64,000 nt of DNA, taken from contig JAQSWM010000011.1 in the NCBI GenBank assembly GCA_029266635.1, positions 36,322-100,321 on the forward strand. The letters run 5' to 3'. A model generated the notes under the pieces. The model worked only from the letters and a program-made list of their open reading frames with translations. It searched no databases and was not told the origin of the DNA. The translations under genes were made by a program, and so were the position numbers. Positions 32,941-42,161 of the stretch are shown in pieces (the stretch's first letter is position 1; each line of letters opens with the position of its first letter). Origin of the DNA: Sphingobacteriaceae bacterium. GTDB taxonomy: Bacteria; Bacteroidota; Bacteroidia; Sphingobacteriales; Sphingobacteriaceae.

Positions 32941-35900
32941 ATGAACAAGTTTTTCAAAACCTTAACCTTTCCGGTCAAGCTGGTGCTGATCGGGCTGATA
33001 CCCTTGTTATTCCTTCTGTACTTTGCAGGCCAGATACTTTATGAGCGTAATCAGCGCATAAAAACGGTAAATGAAGTAATTGGCAAGATCAATATTTCCA
33101 TGTCAACCATGGAACTTGCACAAGCCATGCACCTGGAAAGGCGGCTTAGCTTTTCTTACCTGATCGGGAAATCTACCCTCCCAGAACTGGTGGCTCAGTT
33201 TTCCAAAACTGATGATTCCCTACGTGAACTCGAGAAAACATCCGGCTCAGGTTACGATGATTACCTTAAATACTCGCTCCTAGATCAAGTAAAAGCATTT
33301 AGAAAAAAAATTATAGTAAAAGCCGTCTCCGCCGATGCCGCCCTTAACTTTTATTCCACGGCTCTGTTCAGGATACACGCCGGCAGCAGCGTTTCCGTTG
33401 GCAGCCTACCTTTTCTTCAAAGCGTAAGCAAGGACCTGCAAGGACAACAGATCATGGCACAGGTGCTGAACCATTTTGGCGGCTTACGGGCTCAAATCTA
33501 TTTCACATCCATTAAGCCAACTACAACTGAACAGGACTTTAACAGTATCCAAAGAGATTATGACCTCACCCTGTCGTATTGGAACGAATTTCTGGTAAAG
33601 TCATCGCCCGAATCTGTGAAAGCTTTTACGGCATTAACCCAATCGCCTGAGTCGCTTTACATGAACCAAGTACTTCCGCTTGTAACAACAGAACACCGGT
33701 ATCCCGACAGGTTTAACCCTGAGGAATGGTGGAAGAACTCTGAAAATATAGCCGACAAACTGCGGAGGATTGAAAACAATCTGATCCTTCAAACCAGGCA
33801 AAAAATAGTAAATATTCAGCAGGAGGAGGCAACAGGCCTGATGTGGAATATTGTGGTGCTGGCACTTATAATTTTGCTGGTGATAGTCCTGATTTCATTC
33901 TCTATCAGAAACATTGCGTCACTCTTGAACGAAATACGCGATGGAGCAGAGAAAATATCAAGAGGGGATCTTAACTTCCGCTTGCAAGTACATACAGACG
34001 ATGCGATTGGCGGCCTCACCAAATCAATCAAAGCGATAAAGGCCAACACCGCTGCTCTTGCACAAGCCGCTGATTCTATTGGCAAAGGCGACTTTTCGGT
34101 TGCAATTACTCCCCGCAGTTCTGAAGACATTCTTGGAAACGCGATTGTGAAAATGAAGGACGACCTGCAGGAATTCTCCAGAGAAAGTGCCGAAAAGATT
34201 TGGGTGCAAACCGGGCTTTCAATGATAAACGACAGCGTTCGCGGAGACCGCTCATTAAACGAGCTGAGCTTTTCGGTGATGAATTGCCTGGTGCCATACC
34301 TTGAAGCACAGGTAGGTGCGCTTTATAACAATTCTACAAACCAGCGCCTGTTGTTTACTGCGGGCTATGCCATTGGAGCTGCGGAGAATGTGCCGCAGGA
34401 AATTACCATCGGTGAAACGCTGATCGGGCAAGCGGCCAGGCAGATGAAAGCCATTTATCTCGACAGCATCCCGGAAGATTTTGTGAAGATCAGCACGGCA
34501 ATTGGAGAGGCTGCGCCGAGATACATCGCCGTTGTTCCATTGATCCACAATGACGTGGTTGAAGGCGTAATGGAGATCGGTTCGTTCACGCCGTTCAGCG
34601 AGGCAGCACGCAAACTGGTGGACCAGGCAACAGTAAATATTGCCATTGCGCTGCAGGCGGCAAAAAGCCGCGAGCGCTTACAGGAATTGTTTGAAGAAAC
34701 GCAGGCACAATCTGAAGAGCTGCAGGCACAGCATGGCGAAATGGAAAATATAAACAGCCAGTTGGAGGCTCAAACGCAAAGCCTGCAAGCATCTGAGGAA
34801 GAGCTAAGAGTACAACAGGAGGAATTGCAACAGGCTAATCAGGAACTTGAAGAGCGCAGCCGCCTTCTCGAAGAAAAAAACCAGCTGATTGTTGATCGGA
34901 ACCTGGAGATCCAGCGCAAGGCCGAAGAACTGGAACTGAGCAGCAAATACAAGTCGGAATTCCTGGCTAATATGTCGCACGAGCTGCGCACGCCGCTCAA
35001 CTCAATATTGCTTCTTTCCAGATTATTATCAGAAAACAACGATAGCAATCTAAATGCTGATCAGGTAGAATCTGCAAAGGTGATTCAAAGCTCGGGCAAG
35101 GGACTGCTGGTGCTGATCGATGAAATCCTCGATCTTTCAAAGATTGAGGCCGGCAAAATGGATCTTGACTATTCGCATGTAAGCATAGACGATATCGCGA
35201 GAAATATGAGAAGCCTTTTTTCGCCCATTGCGAAGGATAAAAATCTTGAACTGCTAATTGAGACTGATCCTTTACTCCAGAAGCAAATCTTTACAGACCA
35301 GCTTCGGGTGGAGCAAATTCTGAAAAACCTGATTTCAAATGCACTCAAATTTACAAGCAAAGGCTCAGTGAAGCTTTCGATCACTCAGCATCCGGAAAAC
35401 GAGAAGCTGCTCGCATTTAAAGTCACCGATACCGGTTTAGGTATTTCAGAAGATAAGCAGGCGCTTGTTTTCGAAGCGTTTCAACAGGCAGACGGCTCTA
35501 CAAAACGCAAATTCGGCGGGACGGGCTTGGGGCTCTCAATTAGCCGGGAGCTTGCCCGTTTGCTGGGCGGCGACATTCATCTGAAAAGCACATTGGACAA
35601 GGGAAGCGAGTTTACGGCTATCATCCCTAAAGCTAAATCCGAAAGCACTAATGCTCCGCTGGAACTCAAGCCGGCTGTAGAAGCCCCTTCGAGAACAGAA
35701 GCGCCCAAAGCTGCCGTTCCGGTCCGGTACCATTCTTCCGTAATTCCCGCCGATATTCCTGACGACAGAAATGAAATAACAACAGAGGATCAGGTGGTGC
35801 TGATAGTTGAAGATGATACCAACTTTGCAAAATCCCTACTCGATTTTACGCGTAAAAGCGGGTACAAAGGAATAATTTCTGTACGTGGCGACCTGGCAAC

Positions 35901-36966
35901 TGAAATGGCTTTGGAATACAAGCCGGTGGCTATCCTGCTGGACATCCAGCTTCCTGTAAAAGATGGCTGGGAGGTAATGGAAGAGCTAAAGTCCAATCCT
36001 AAACTGAGGCATATTCCGGTACACATCATGTCGTCTATGCATGCGAAAAAGGAAAGCCTCACTAAAGGTGCTGTTGATTTTATTAATAAGCCATTTGCCA
36101 TAGAGCAGATGCAACAGGTTTTCCAAAAGCTTCAATCGGCTTTGACCAGTGGCCCTAAAAAGGTGCTCATCGTTGAAGAAAATCCGCAGCATGCTAAAGC
36201 CCTTGCCTATTTCCTTGAAACTTTTAGCATCAACGCAGAAATAAAGGGCAGCATTAACGAAGGTGTAAGCGCTTTACAGGGTGCTGAAGCAAATTGCGTG
36301 ATCCTCGATATGGGGATTCCTGACAAAAACGCCTACGAAACGCTTGACACGATCAAGAAAAACCCCGGCCTGGAGAATTTGCCTATCATCATCTTTACAG
36401 GAAAAAATCTCTCCAAAGGAGAAGAAAACCGCATCAAACAGTACGCAGATTCTATAGTGGTTAAAACTGCACATTCCTACCAGCGCATCCTTGATGAAGT
36501 AGCACTATTCCTCCATCTTATAGAAGAGAAGAAGTCTACGCCAACCAACACTAAAGGCAATCTTGGCGCATTAACGGACGTACTTCGGGAGAAAACTGTT
36601 TTGATAGCAGACGATGATGTGAGAAACATTTTTTCGCTTACCCGCTCGCTGGAGCAGCATCAAATGAAGGTAGTTTCTGCAATGGACGGAAAAGAAGCCC
36701 TGAAACAACTGGAGGAACATCCGGAAATTGACGCCGTGCTGATGGACATGATGATGCCCGAAATGGATGGATACGAATCGATTGCCCGGATCAGGAAACA
36801 ATACAAATACAAGAGCCTGCCAATCCTGGCGGTAACTGCAAAAGCAATGCTGGGAGATAGAGAGAAATGTATTCAGGCAGGTGCGTCCGACTATATTTCC
36901 AAGCCGGTCGATATCGATCAGCTGGTGTCTTTATTACGTGTATGGTTGTACGATAAAACTGCTTAG
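32941..36966 (+). CDS. Membrane hybrid kinase: NIT-like sensor, HAMP, GAF, HisKA, HATPase, three receivers
   Basis: The 1341-residue protein has two membrane helices (~12-33 and ~303-323) around a helical periplasmic domain. That domain's AQAMHLERRLSFSYL segment resembles the ERG motif of nitrate/nitrite-sensing (NIT) domains, a tentative call. HAMP (~325-400), GAF (~425-560), a Glu/Gln-rich coiled coil (~570-670), HisKA (HELRT near 680), HATPase (~780-895) and three receivers (~950-1335) follow. From GAF onward it parallels the poly-HAMP kinase domain for domain, with the same diverged middle receiver (VLIVEENPQ), so the two are paralogues with different sensors. It is followed 4 bases later by a response regulator gene. 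Confidence 0.9.
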   Translation: MNKFFKTLTFPVKLVLIGLIPLLFLLYFAGQILYERNQRIKTVNEVIGKINISMSTMELAQAMHLERRLSFSYLIGKSTLPELVAQFSKTDDSLRELEKTSGSGYDDYLKYSLLDQVKAFRKKIIVKAVSADAALNFYSTALFRIHAGSSVSVGSLPFLQSVSKDLQGQQIMAQVLNHFGGLRAQIYFTSIKPTTTEQDFNSIQRDYDLTLSYWNEFLVKSSPESVKAFTALTQSPESLYMNQVLPLVTTEHRYPDRFNPEEWWKNSENIADKLRRIENNLILQTRQKIVNIQQEEATGLMWNIVVLALIILLVIVLISFSIRNIASLLNEIRDGAEKISRGDLNFRLQVHTDDAIGGLTKSIKAIKANTAALAQAADSIGKGDFSVAITPRSSEDILGNAIVKMKDDLQEFSRESAEKIWVQTGLSMINDSVRGDRSLNELSFSVMNCLVPYLEAQVGALYNNSTNQRLLFTAGYAIGAAENVPQEITIGETLIGQAARQMKAIYLDSIPEDFVKISTAIGEAAPRYIAVVPLIHNDVVEGVMEIGSFTPFSEAARKLVDQATVNIAIALQAAKSRERLQELFEETQAQSEELQAQHGEMENINSQLEAQTQSLQASEEELRVQQEELQQANQELEERSRLLEEKNQLIVDRNLEIQRKAEELELSSKYKSEFLANMSHELRTPLNSILLLSRLLSENNDSNLNADQVESAKVIQSSGKGLLVLIDEILDLSKIEAGKMDLDYSHVSIDDIARNMRSLFSPIAKDKNLELLIETDPLLQKQIFTDQLRVEQILKNLISNALKFTSKGSVKLSITQHPENEKLLAFKVTDTGLGISEDKQALVFEAFQQADGSTKRKFGGTGLGLSISRELARLLGGDIHLKSTLDKGSEFTAIIPKAKSESTNAPLELKPAVEAPSRTEAPKAAVPVRYHSSVIPADIPDDRNEITTEDQVVLIVEDDTNFAKSLLDFTRKSGYKGIISVRGDLATEMALEYKPVAILLDIQLPVKDGWEVMEELKSNPKLRHIPVHIMSSMHAKKESLTKGAVDFINKPFAIEQMQQVFQKLQSALTSGPKKVLIVEENPQHAKALAYFLETFSINAEIKGSINEGVSALQGAEANCVILDMGIPDKNAYETLDTIKKNPGLENLPIIIFTGKNLSKGEENRIKQYADSIVVKTAHSYQRILDEVALFLHLIEEKKSTPTNTKGNLGALTDVLREKTVLIADDDVRNIFSLTRSLEQHQMKVVSAMDGKEALKQLEEHPEIDAVLMDMMMPEMDGYESIARIRKQYKYKSLPILAVTAKAMLGDREKCIQAGASDYISKPVDIDQLVSLLRVWLYDKTA

Positions 36967-36970
36967 CGCT

Positions 36971-37339
36971 GTGGACAGGAATAAGAAAATACTCATCATA
37001 GACGACGATCCGCGGAACATCTTTGCTCTGAAATTAACACTTCAAGCAAGAGGCTACGCATGCGCTTCTGCTTCGGGAGCCGAGGAGGGAATAAAATTAG
37101 CCAGCTCAGACGATGATATTGGCATCATTTTAATGGATATGATGATGCCCGAGATGGACGGCTACCAGGCAATCTCAGAATTGCGGCAGATGCAGGAAAC
37201 CAAATCATTGCCTATCATATCAGTAACGGCTCAGGCCATGGTCGGGGATAAGGAAAAGTGTTTGGAGGCTGGTGCAGATGCCTACATCTCGAAGCCAATT
37301 GATGTGGACCAATTATTAGACGTGTTAAACCAGTTTTGA
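36971..37339 (+). CDS. Single-domain response regulator (CheY-like)
   Basis: The 122-residue product is one receiver: acidic triplet DDD at 11-13, acceptor D56 (IILMDMMMPEMDG), conserved T and K in SVTAQAMVG and YISKPIDV. The GTG at 36971, 4 bases after the upstream stop codon, fits the domain start (DRNKKILIIDDD). A longer frame into the upstream gene is rejected. The sequence is close to the third receiver of the upstream hybrid kinase, suggesting it arose by duplication of that domain and serves as a diffusible output. Confidence 0.87.
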   Translation: MDRNKKILIIDDDPRNIFALKLTLQARGYACASASGAEEGIKLASSDDDIGIILMDMMMPEMDGYQAISELRQMQETKSLPIISVTAQAMVGDKEKCLEAGADAYISKPIDVDQLLDVLNQF

Positions 37340-37348
37340 TCTGTTGAA

Positions 37349-38167
37349 GTGGAGTATAAAATCAGCGACGAAGATATTGAAGTCATATTGAATGATATTT
37401 TTGAGCAGCATGGATATGATTTTACAGATTACTCCAAAGCTTCTATAAAACGACGTATTAACTGGGTTTATGCAGTAGATAAAATACCCAGCTTTGCAGA
37501 ACTGCGCTATAAACTGAAACATGATACCGGATACCTGAAGCGCTTTGTTGAGGAAATTACGGTGAATGTTACGGAGATGTTCCGAGACCCGTCTTTTTAC
37601 CAGGTGCTCAGAAAAGATGTCCTGCCAACGCTCGGCACTTATCCGCTCATCCGCATCTGGCATGCGGGCTGCTCGACCGGCGAGGAAGTTTATTCGATGG
37701 CAATCCTGCTTAAAGAACTTAACCTTTATCACAAAAGCCTGCTTTACGCTACAGATATAAATCCTTCTGTATTGGAACGTGCACGCAAAGGGCTCTTCCC
37801 GCTGGCACAAATGAAGCAGTATTCAGAAAACTACATCCTTTCGGGAGGAAATCGGGAGTTTTCTCATTACTATTCTGCCAATTATAGCATGGCAAAGTTC
37901 GACGAAACTTTAAAGGAAAAAATGATTTTCTCTACTCACAACCTGGTCTCTGACGGGTCGTTCAACGAGTTCCAGTTAATTATGTGCAGAAACGTGCTTA
38001 TCTACTTCGATACAGACCTGCAAGCCCGCGTATTTTCCCTGTTTGATGGAAGCCTGGAGAAGCTCGGATACCTTGCACTCGGTTCCAAAGAAACACTTAA
38101 TTTCTCCACAATTGCCTCAAAATACAAGCAGTTGAACAAGCAAAAAATATGGAGAAAACTGCTTTGA
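37349..38167 (+). CDS. cheR: CheR-type protein glutamate methyltransferase
   Basis: The 272-residue product has the CheR N-terminal helical domain (~1-70, YDFTDYSKASIKRRINW) and a SAM-binding methyltransferase domain with IRIWHAGCSTGEEVYSMAILL (~105-125), YATDINPSVLERARKG (~138-153) and IMCRNVLIYF (~210). The start is GTG at 37349. In chemotaxis CheR methylates Glu on chemoreceptors, but no receptor, CheA or CheW is encoded nearby, so here it more likely serves the hybrid kinases. The cheB-like gene overlaps its 3' end by 19 bases. Confidence 0.88.
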   Translation: MEYKISDEDIEVILNDIFEQHGYDFTDYSKASIKRRINWVYAVDKIPSFAELRYKLKHDTGYLKRFVEEITVNVTEMFRDPSFYQVLRKDVLPTLGTYPLIRIWHAGCSTGEEVYSMAILLKELNLYHKSLLYATDINPSVLERARKGLFPLAQMKQYSENYILSGGNREFSHYYSANYSMAKFDETLKEKMIFSTHNLVSDGSFNEFQLIMCRNVLIYFDTDLQARVFSLFDGSLEKLGYLALGSKETLNFSTIASKYKQLNKQKIWRKLL

Positions 38168-38736
38168 TAGGATTAGTGGTGATCGGAGGTTCTGCCGGAA
38201 GCCTCGACATAATTTTAAATACCGTTTCCTTTCTTCGATCAAAAAACTGTCCGCCCGTAATTATTGTGATCCATAGAAAAAACTCAGATGACTCTTCCTT
38301 AGCGGATCTTTTAGCAGGGAGAACACAACTCAAGCTCAAAGAGGCAGGTGAGAAGGACAGGTTGAAACCCGATTCAGTCTATTTAGCTCCCGCAGACTAT
38401 CACTTGCTTGTAGAAAAAGATCATACTCTCTCTCTCGACTTTTCTGAAAAAGTGAATTACAGCCGCCCGAGCATCGACGTAACTTTTCAAACTGCTGCTG
38501 AAGCATTTGGCGAAAAGTGTTTTTGTATTCTACTGTCGGGAGCAAGTGCAGATGGCGCTGAAGGGCTACAACTGGTAAATAAGATGAAGGGGATCACCGC
38601 CGTGCAGGACCCGTCAAACGCAGAAGTAGCATTTATGCCACAACAAGCCATAGACAGGTTTCAGCCTGACTATATTGTTGATACTACAGACCCCAAGGCT
38701 TTGGCTAATCTCATCAACTCGCTTACAGCGAAGTAA
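38149..38736 (+). CDS. cheB: CheB methylesterase domain protein (no receiver)
   Basis: The 195-residue protein is a stand-alone CheB catalytic domain: nucleophile Ser in IGGSAGSLD (~14), His in VIHRKNSDDS (~43) and acid in SGASADGAEGL (~132), against the more usual TGMGADGA. The N-terminal receiver of classical CheB is absent, so its activity cannot be switched by direct phosphorylation; control may come through the separate response regulator. It overlaps cheR by 19 bases, implying translational coupling. It would hydrolyse methyl-glutamate esters made by CheR. Confidence 0.87.
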   Translation: MEKTALIGLVVIGGSAGSLDIILNTVSFLRSKNCPPVIIVIHRKNSDDSSLADLLAGRTQLKLKEAGEKDRLKPDSVYLAPADYHLLVEKDHTLSLDFSEKVNYSRPSIDVTFQTAAEAFGEKCFCILLSGASADGAEGLQLVNKMKGITAVQDPSNAEVAFMPQQAIDRFQPDYIVDTTDPKALANLINSLTAK

Positions 38737-38737
38737 A

Positions 38738-39121
38738 CTAAAGTACCAGGTCTTCATAGAGCTTGCGCAAAGTGGCGTCGGGATCCTCACAGAACCCGGG
38801 ATGTACTTTTGAAGTCTGCAACACGGTGCTTCGGGCTGCTGTGAGCCACCTGAAACGCGATGCCACGTCCAGCTGCCCGATTGGCCCGGCACCTTTTCCA
38901 CCTACGCATATCCGCTCGAAGGCTTCGAGGTTTTGTCTTAATCCATCGCAATCAATATCCTTGCACAATGCATCAATCTTCGACTCATCCAGCAGAAAAA
39001 GCGCCTTTAGGAACTTGAGTTTCGCACAATAAAACACCACGCCCACATTCACAAACTCTTCGCGTTCTACCCTTGGCACAAACCGGACCACGGCATACTC
39101 AAATAAGTGCTTCTCTTGCAT
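38738..39121 (-). CDS. DUF3037 family protein
   Basis: The 127-residue cytoplasmic protein matches what I recall of DUF3037: FEYAVVRFVPRVEREEFVNVGVVFYC near the start, a central helix around SKIDALCKDID and a late DPDATLRKLYEDLVL. No catalytic motif is known. Its start overlaps the end of the HipA-like kinase gene by 23 bases, so the two are translated together. This gene pair is recurrent in bacteria, to my knowledge without an assigned function. It is convergent with cheB, one base apart. Confidence 0.75.
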   Translation of the reverse strand: MQEKHLFEYAVVRFVPRVEREEFVNVGVVFYCAKLKFLKALFLLDESKIDALCKDIDCDGLRQNLEAFERICVGGKGAGPIGQLDVASRFRWLTAARSTVLQTSKVHPGFCEDPDATLRKLYEDLVL

Positions 39122-39887
39122 CGATTGCCTGTTTTACAAAAATTTCTGAGTTAGCCAACCTGATTTGCAGGTATTTTGAATATGCTTCTCGATGTTGCGC
39201 CGGAGTATCAAATACCCCGGTAAGCCATTCATCGGGAATTAACCTCAAGACTGAATTGATAGTATCAATGTCCAGGATTTTACGAAAGCTTGCATCAACT
39301 TCTAACAATTTGCTCGCCCGGGGCAGTAAGACGTGATCTTTCACCAAGGGAAATGGCTGCGTTGCTTTCTCCTCCCAATCCTGCCAGGAGTGATGAAAAT
39401 ATAGGGAAGCGCCGTGATCAATCAGCCAAAGTTCTTTATGCCACAACAACATGTTAGTGTTGCGGGCGGTGCGGTCCATGTTTGTCAGGAAGCAATCGAG
39501 CCAGACTATTTGAGAGGCAAGTTCTTCATCAACAACAGTAACTGCAGGATCAAACGTGATAGCGCTGGAGAGGTAATGAAGCGCCAGGTTGAGCCCGGTG
39601 CTGAATTTAAGCAAGTCTTGTATTTCCTCGTCAGGTTCTGTGCGGCCAAAGGCTTCGTCGAGGTTGGCAAAAACAATCTCCGGAACCCTGAGCCCGAGCT
39701 TCCGGGCAATCTCACCACCAATCAGTTCGGCAATGAGCGCTTTAACGCCCTGCCCGGCACCACGAAACTTCAGAACATATAAAAACCCATCATCTGCCTC
39801 CGAAATAGCGGGCATGGAACCGCCTTCCCGCAAAGGAGTGACATAGCGGGTAACATTTACGGTTCGAAGAGTATTCTTTAACTCCAT
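39099..39887 (-). CDS. HipA-like kinase (HipA_2 type)
   Basis: The 262-residue protein carries the core of HipA-type kinases: a Lys strand (FLYVLKFRGAGQG), a helix (LIAELIGGEIARKLGLRVPEI), the catalytic loop CFLTNMDRTARNTNML with Asp and Asn, and a metal-binding IDHGASLYF in place of DFG. It is shorter than classical HipA and lacks both the HipA N-subdomain and an adjacent HipB-type DNA-binding antitoxin. Instead it overlaps a DUF3037 gene. Classical HipA phosphorylates glutamyl-tRNA synthetase; the target here is unknown. The catalytic residues look intact. Confidence 0.75.
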   Translation of the reverse strand: MELKNTLRTVNVTRYVTPLREGGSMPAISEADDGFLYVLKFRGAGQGVKALIAELIGGEIARKLGLRVPEIVFANLDEAFGRTEPDEEIQDLLKFSTGLNLALHYLSSAITFDPAVTVVDEELASQIVWLDCFLTNMDRTARNTNMLLWHKELWLIDHGASLYFHHSWQDWEEKATQPFPLVKDHVLLPRASKLLEVDASFRKILDIDTINSVLRLIPDEWLTGVFDTPAQHREAYSKYLQIRLANSEIFVKQAIDAREALI

Positions 39888-40015
39888 GAGCGAGCAAAAA
39901 TACTCAAAAGATTGTATGCCATCTGCGCAAATAGCAGGATCTAAAGCGAGCTGCTATAATGCAATATTTGGCTGCACTATACGTAAAAGCTATATTTACT
40001 TTTATTTTTTAATAT

Positions 40016-40660
40016 ATGATCAAGCCACTGTTTATTGTGCTGTTGTCTATTCTTCCTTACCTCGAGCTTGCGCCTAAGCCTAAGGTTCTGATAATTGGCG
40101 ATTCTATCTCCATCGGCTACTTTCCATTTGTGAAAGAGGAGTTGAAAAATGAAGCCGAACTCGTCCACAACGCAGGCAATGCGCAGGACACAGCCAACGG
40201 CTTAAAAAAAATTGACTCATGGCTGGGCAATACAAAGTGGGATATCATTCAGTTTAATTGGGGTTTGTGGGACATTGCCTATCGCAATCCCGCCTCTAAA
40301 GAACAAGGTAACCGCGACAAGATAAACGGCACCATAGCCGCCAGCCCTGAGCAGTACAAGAAAAACATGGAAGAGCTTATCGCGAAGCTTAAGAAAACTG
40401 GGGCAAAGTTGATTTTCGTAACCACCACAGTTGTTCCTGAAAAAGAAGCCGGCCGCTTTGTTGGCGATGAAGATAAGTACAACGCGATTGCAATTGACCT
40501 GATGAAAAAGAACGGCATAACCATTAACAACCTACACCAGCCATCAGTATCAATACACCAAAAGCTGGGCTTGGGAGCTGATAATGTTCACTACTCCGAT
40601 GAAGGCTATAAGCAACTCGCAAAACCAATTATTGACCTGCTTAGACAAGCAATGAAGTAA
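40016..40660 (+). CDS. SGNH/GDSL-type hydrolase, exported
   Basis: The 214-residue protein starts with a short hydrophobic signal (~1-18). It then has block I IIGDSISIG with the nucleophile Ser near residue 26, a Gly-containing NAGNAQDT block II, FNWGLWD in the block III position and the catalytic Asp and His in DNVHYSDEGY. These enzymes deacylate or deacetylate sugars or lipids; in Bacteroidota many remove acetyl groups from glycans. It is monocistronic or co-transcribed with the lipoprotein gene 31 bases downstream. The substrate is unknown. Confidence 0.82.
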   Translation: MIKPLFIVLLSILPYLELAPKPKVLIIGDSISIGYFPFVKEELKNEAELVHNAGNAQDTANGLKKIDSWLGNTKWDIIQFNWGLWDIAYRNPASKEQGNRDKINGTIAASPEQYKKNMEELIAKLKKTGAKLIFVTTTVVPEKEAGRFVGDEDKYNAIAIDLMKKNGITINNLHQPSVSIHQKLGLGADNVHYSDEGYKQLAKPIIDLLRQAMK

Positions 40661-40691
40661 GCCAGATTACTTGTATCCTAATAAAAATCCA

Positions 40692-41069
40692 ATGAAATTA
40701 CGCATAGCTCTCCTTTTTATAATTGCAGCTTCTATCATTATATCGTGCCAAAACAGCGACAGAAAAAAACAGCTTGTAAAAACCTGGAATGTGGTTGGGC
40801 TTCAAACGCCTACTCCCCTGCCAGATTCTGTAATAAACCGTGTGCTCGCGGGCTCTGAAATGACCTTTACTGACGACGGACATTACACCGCTACGGGCGG
40901 TATCGGAGCCGACAAAGGGACTTATACTTTTGAGAAAGATGGGCAGAATTTATCTACGGTTTCTGAAGCTGGCCGCGGAACGCTGGTGTACGTGATCAAT
41001 GAAATCTCAGATGATAAAATGATTTTATCGAACAGCGGGACAACGGTTACCTGTACGGCGAAGAAGTAG
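40692..41069 (+). CDS. Small lipocalin-like lipoprotein
   Basis: The 125-residue product from the ATG at 40692 has a lipoprotein signal with Cys19 (IIISCQN). A small beta-rich domain beginning LVKTWNVVG follows, a pattern common to the lipocalin-like lipoproteins of Bacteroidota that begin with a K..W.V motif. A TTG seven codons upstream is rejected because it spoils the signal peptide. Its stop codon abuts that of the convergent asparaginase gene. The ligand is unknown. Confidence 0.65.
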   Translation: MKLRIALLFIIAASIIISCQNSDRKKQLVKTWNVVGLQTPTPLPDSVINRVLAGSEMTFTDDGHYTATGGIGADKGTYTFEKDGQNLSTVSEAGRGTLVYVINEISDDKMILSNSGTTVTCTAKK

Positions 41070-42119
41070 TTAAAACACCGATTTAGACCAGGAAAGCGAG
41101 CTGGTTTTGCTTAGCTCACCGCGAAGGTCGGTTTCCAAAAGCTGAGCCAGTCGATCATCTGTAAGCCCGCGGCCGAGGAGAAACATCAGCTTGGTAACTG
41201 CCGCTTCGTACGTCATATCATAACCGCTCACAACGCCCATTGCTTTAAGTTCACGGCTGGTTTCATAACGTCCCAACTCAACAATCCCAACCTTACACTG
41301 TGAGATATCAAGGATAATTTTCCCCTTCTTAATTGCTTTCCGAAGGCAGTTCAAAAACCATTCGTCAGTAGTAGTATTCCCCGCTCCGAACGTCTCCATA
41401 ATGATAGCTTTTACGTCGGAGTTTACAATCGCAGTAATCGCCGCCTCGCTAATGCCGGGATACAATTTCAGTACTGCAATTGAGTTATTGAGGCGTTTGT
41501 GAACCCGAAAAATGCAATCGTCACACTTCCGGATATTTGCTTCGTTGAAGCGAAGATGCACGCCTGCCTCGGCTAAAACGGGGTAATTAGGCGAGCGGAA
41601 TGCTTCGAACTTTGCTGAGTTATATTTAAATGCCCGGTTTCCCCGGAACAGCTTCGAATCAAAATAAATGCAAACTTCCGGCACTTTGGCTTTGCCGTTT
41701 TGTTTAGCAGAAGCAATTTCTAAAGCCGTTATCAGGTTTTCTTTGGCATCTGTGCGCACCTGGCCAATTGGGAGTTGCGATCCTGTTAAAACCACCGGCT
41801 TGCCCAATCCTTCCAGCATAAAGCTGAGCGCCGACGCAGTAAAAGCCATTGTATCGGATCCGTGAAGGATTACAAAGCCTTCGTATTCGGTATAATGCTC
41901 TTCGATCTTCTCCGCTAACTTCACCCAAACATCTGGGTTCATGTTTGAAGAATCGATGATCGGTTGAAATGAATGGACAGTTATTTCGTACTTCAGCCTG
42001 TTGAGCTCAGGCACATTTTCCAGTATCTGACTAAAATCAAGAGGCCGCAACACACCGGAGTTGGCATCATTCACCATGCCAATAGTACCGCCGGTATAAA
42101 TTATCAATATCCTCATCAT
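41070..42119 (-). CDS. ansA: Type I (cytoplasmic) L-asparaginase
   Basis: The 349-residue enzyme has both asparaginase signatures: the first catalytic Thr in IIYTGGTIGMV (~12) and the second in VILHGSDTMAFTASAL (~88-95). No signal peptide is present, so it is the cytoplasmic type, which hydrolyses asparagine to aspartate and ammonia. Length and pattern match AnsA. It is followed 42 bases later by tatD's 3' end on the same strand, with tatD upstream, so the two may be co-transcribed. Confidence 0.9.
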   Translation of the reverse strand: MMRILIIYTGGTIGMVNDANSGVLRPLDFSQILENVPELNRLKYEITVHSFQPIIDSSNMNPDVWVKLAEKIEEHYTEYEGFVILHGSDTMAFTASALSFMLEGLGKPVVLTGSQLPIGQVRTDAKENLITALEIASAKQNGKAKVPEVCIYFDSKLFRGNRAFKYNSAKFEAFRSPNYPVLAEAGVHLRFNEANIRKCDDCIFRVHKRLNNSIAVLKLYPGISEAAITAIVNSDVKAIIMETFGAGNTTTDEWFLNCLRKAIKKGKIILDISQCKVGIVELGRYETSRELKAMGVVSGYDMTYEAAVTKLMFLLGRGLTDDRLAQLLETDLRGELSKTSSLSWSKSVF

Positions 42120-42161
42120 TAAGCCTTAAACCGCCCTGAAATTAGCAAAAACAACGGGACG

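Noticed and set aside
36881..36970. Extension of the response regulator into the upstream kinase gene
   Set aside because: The receiver fold starts right at the GTG at 36971, four bases after the kinase stop codon.
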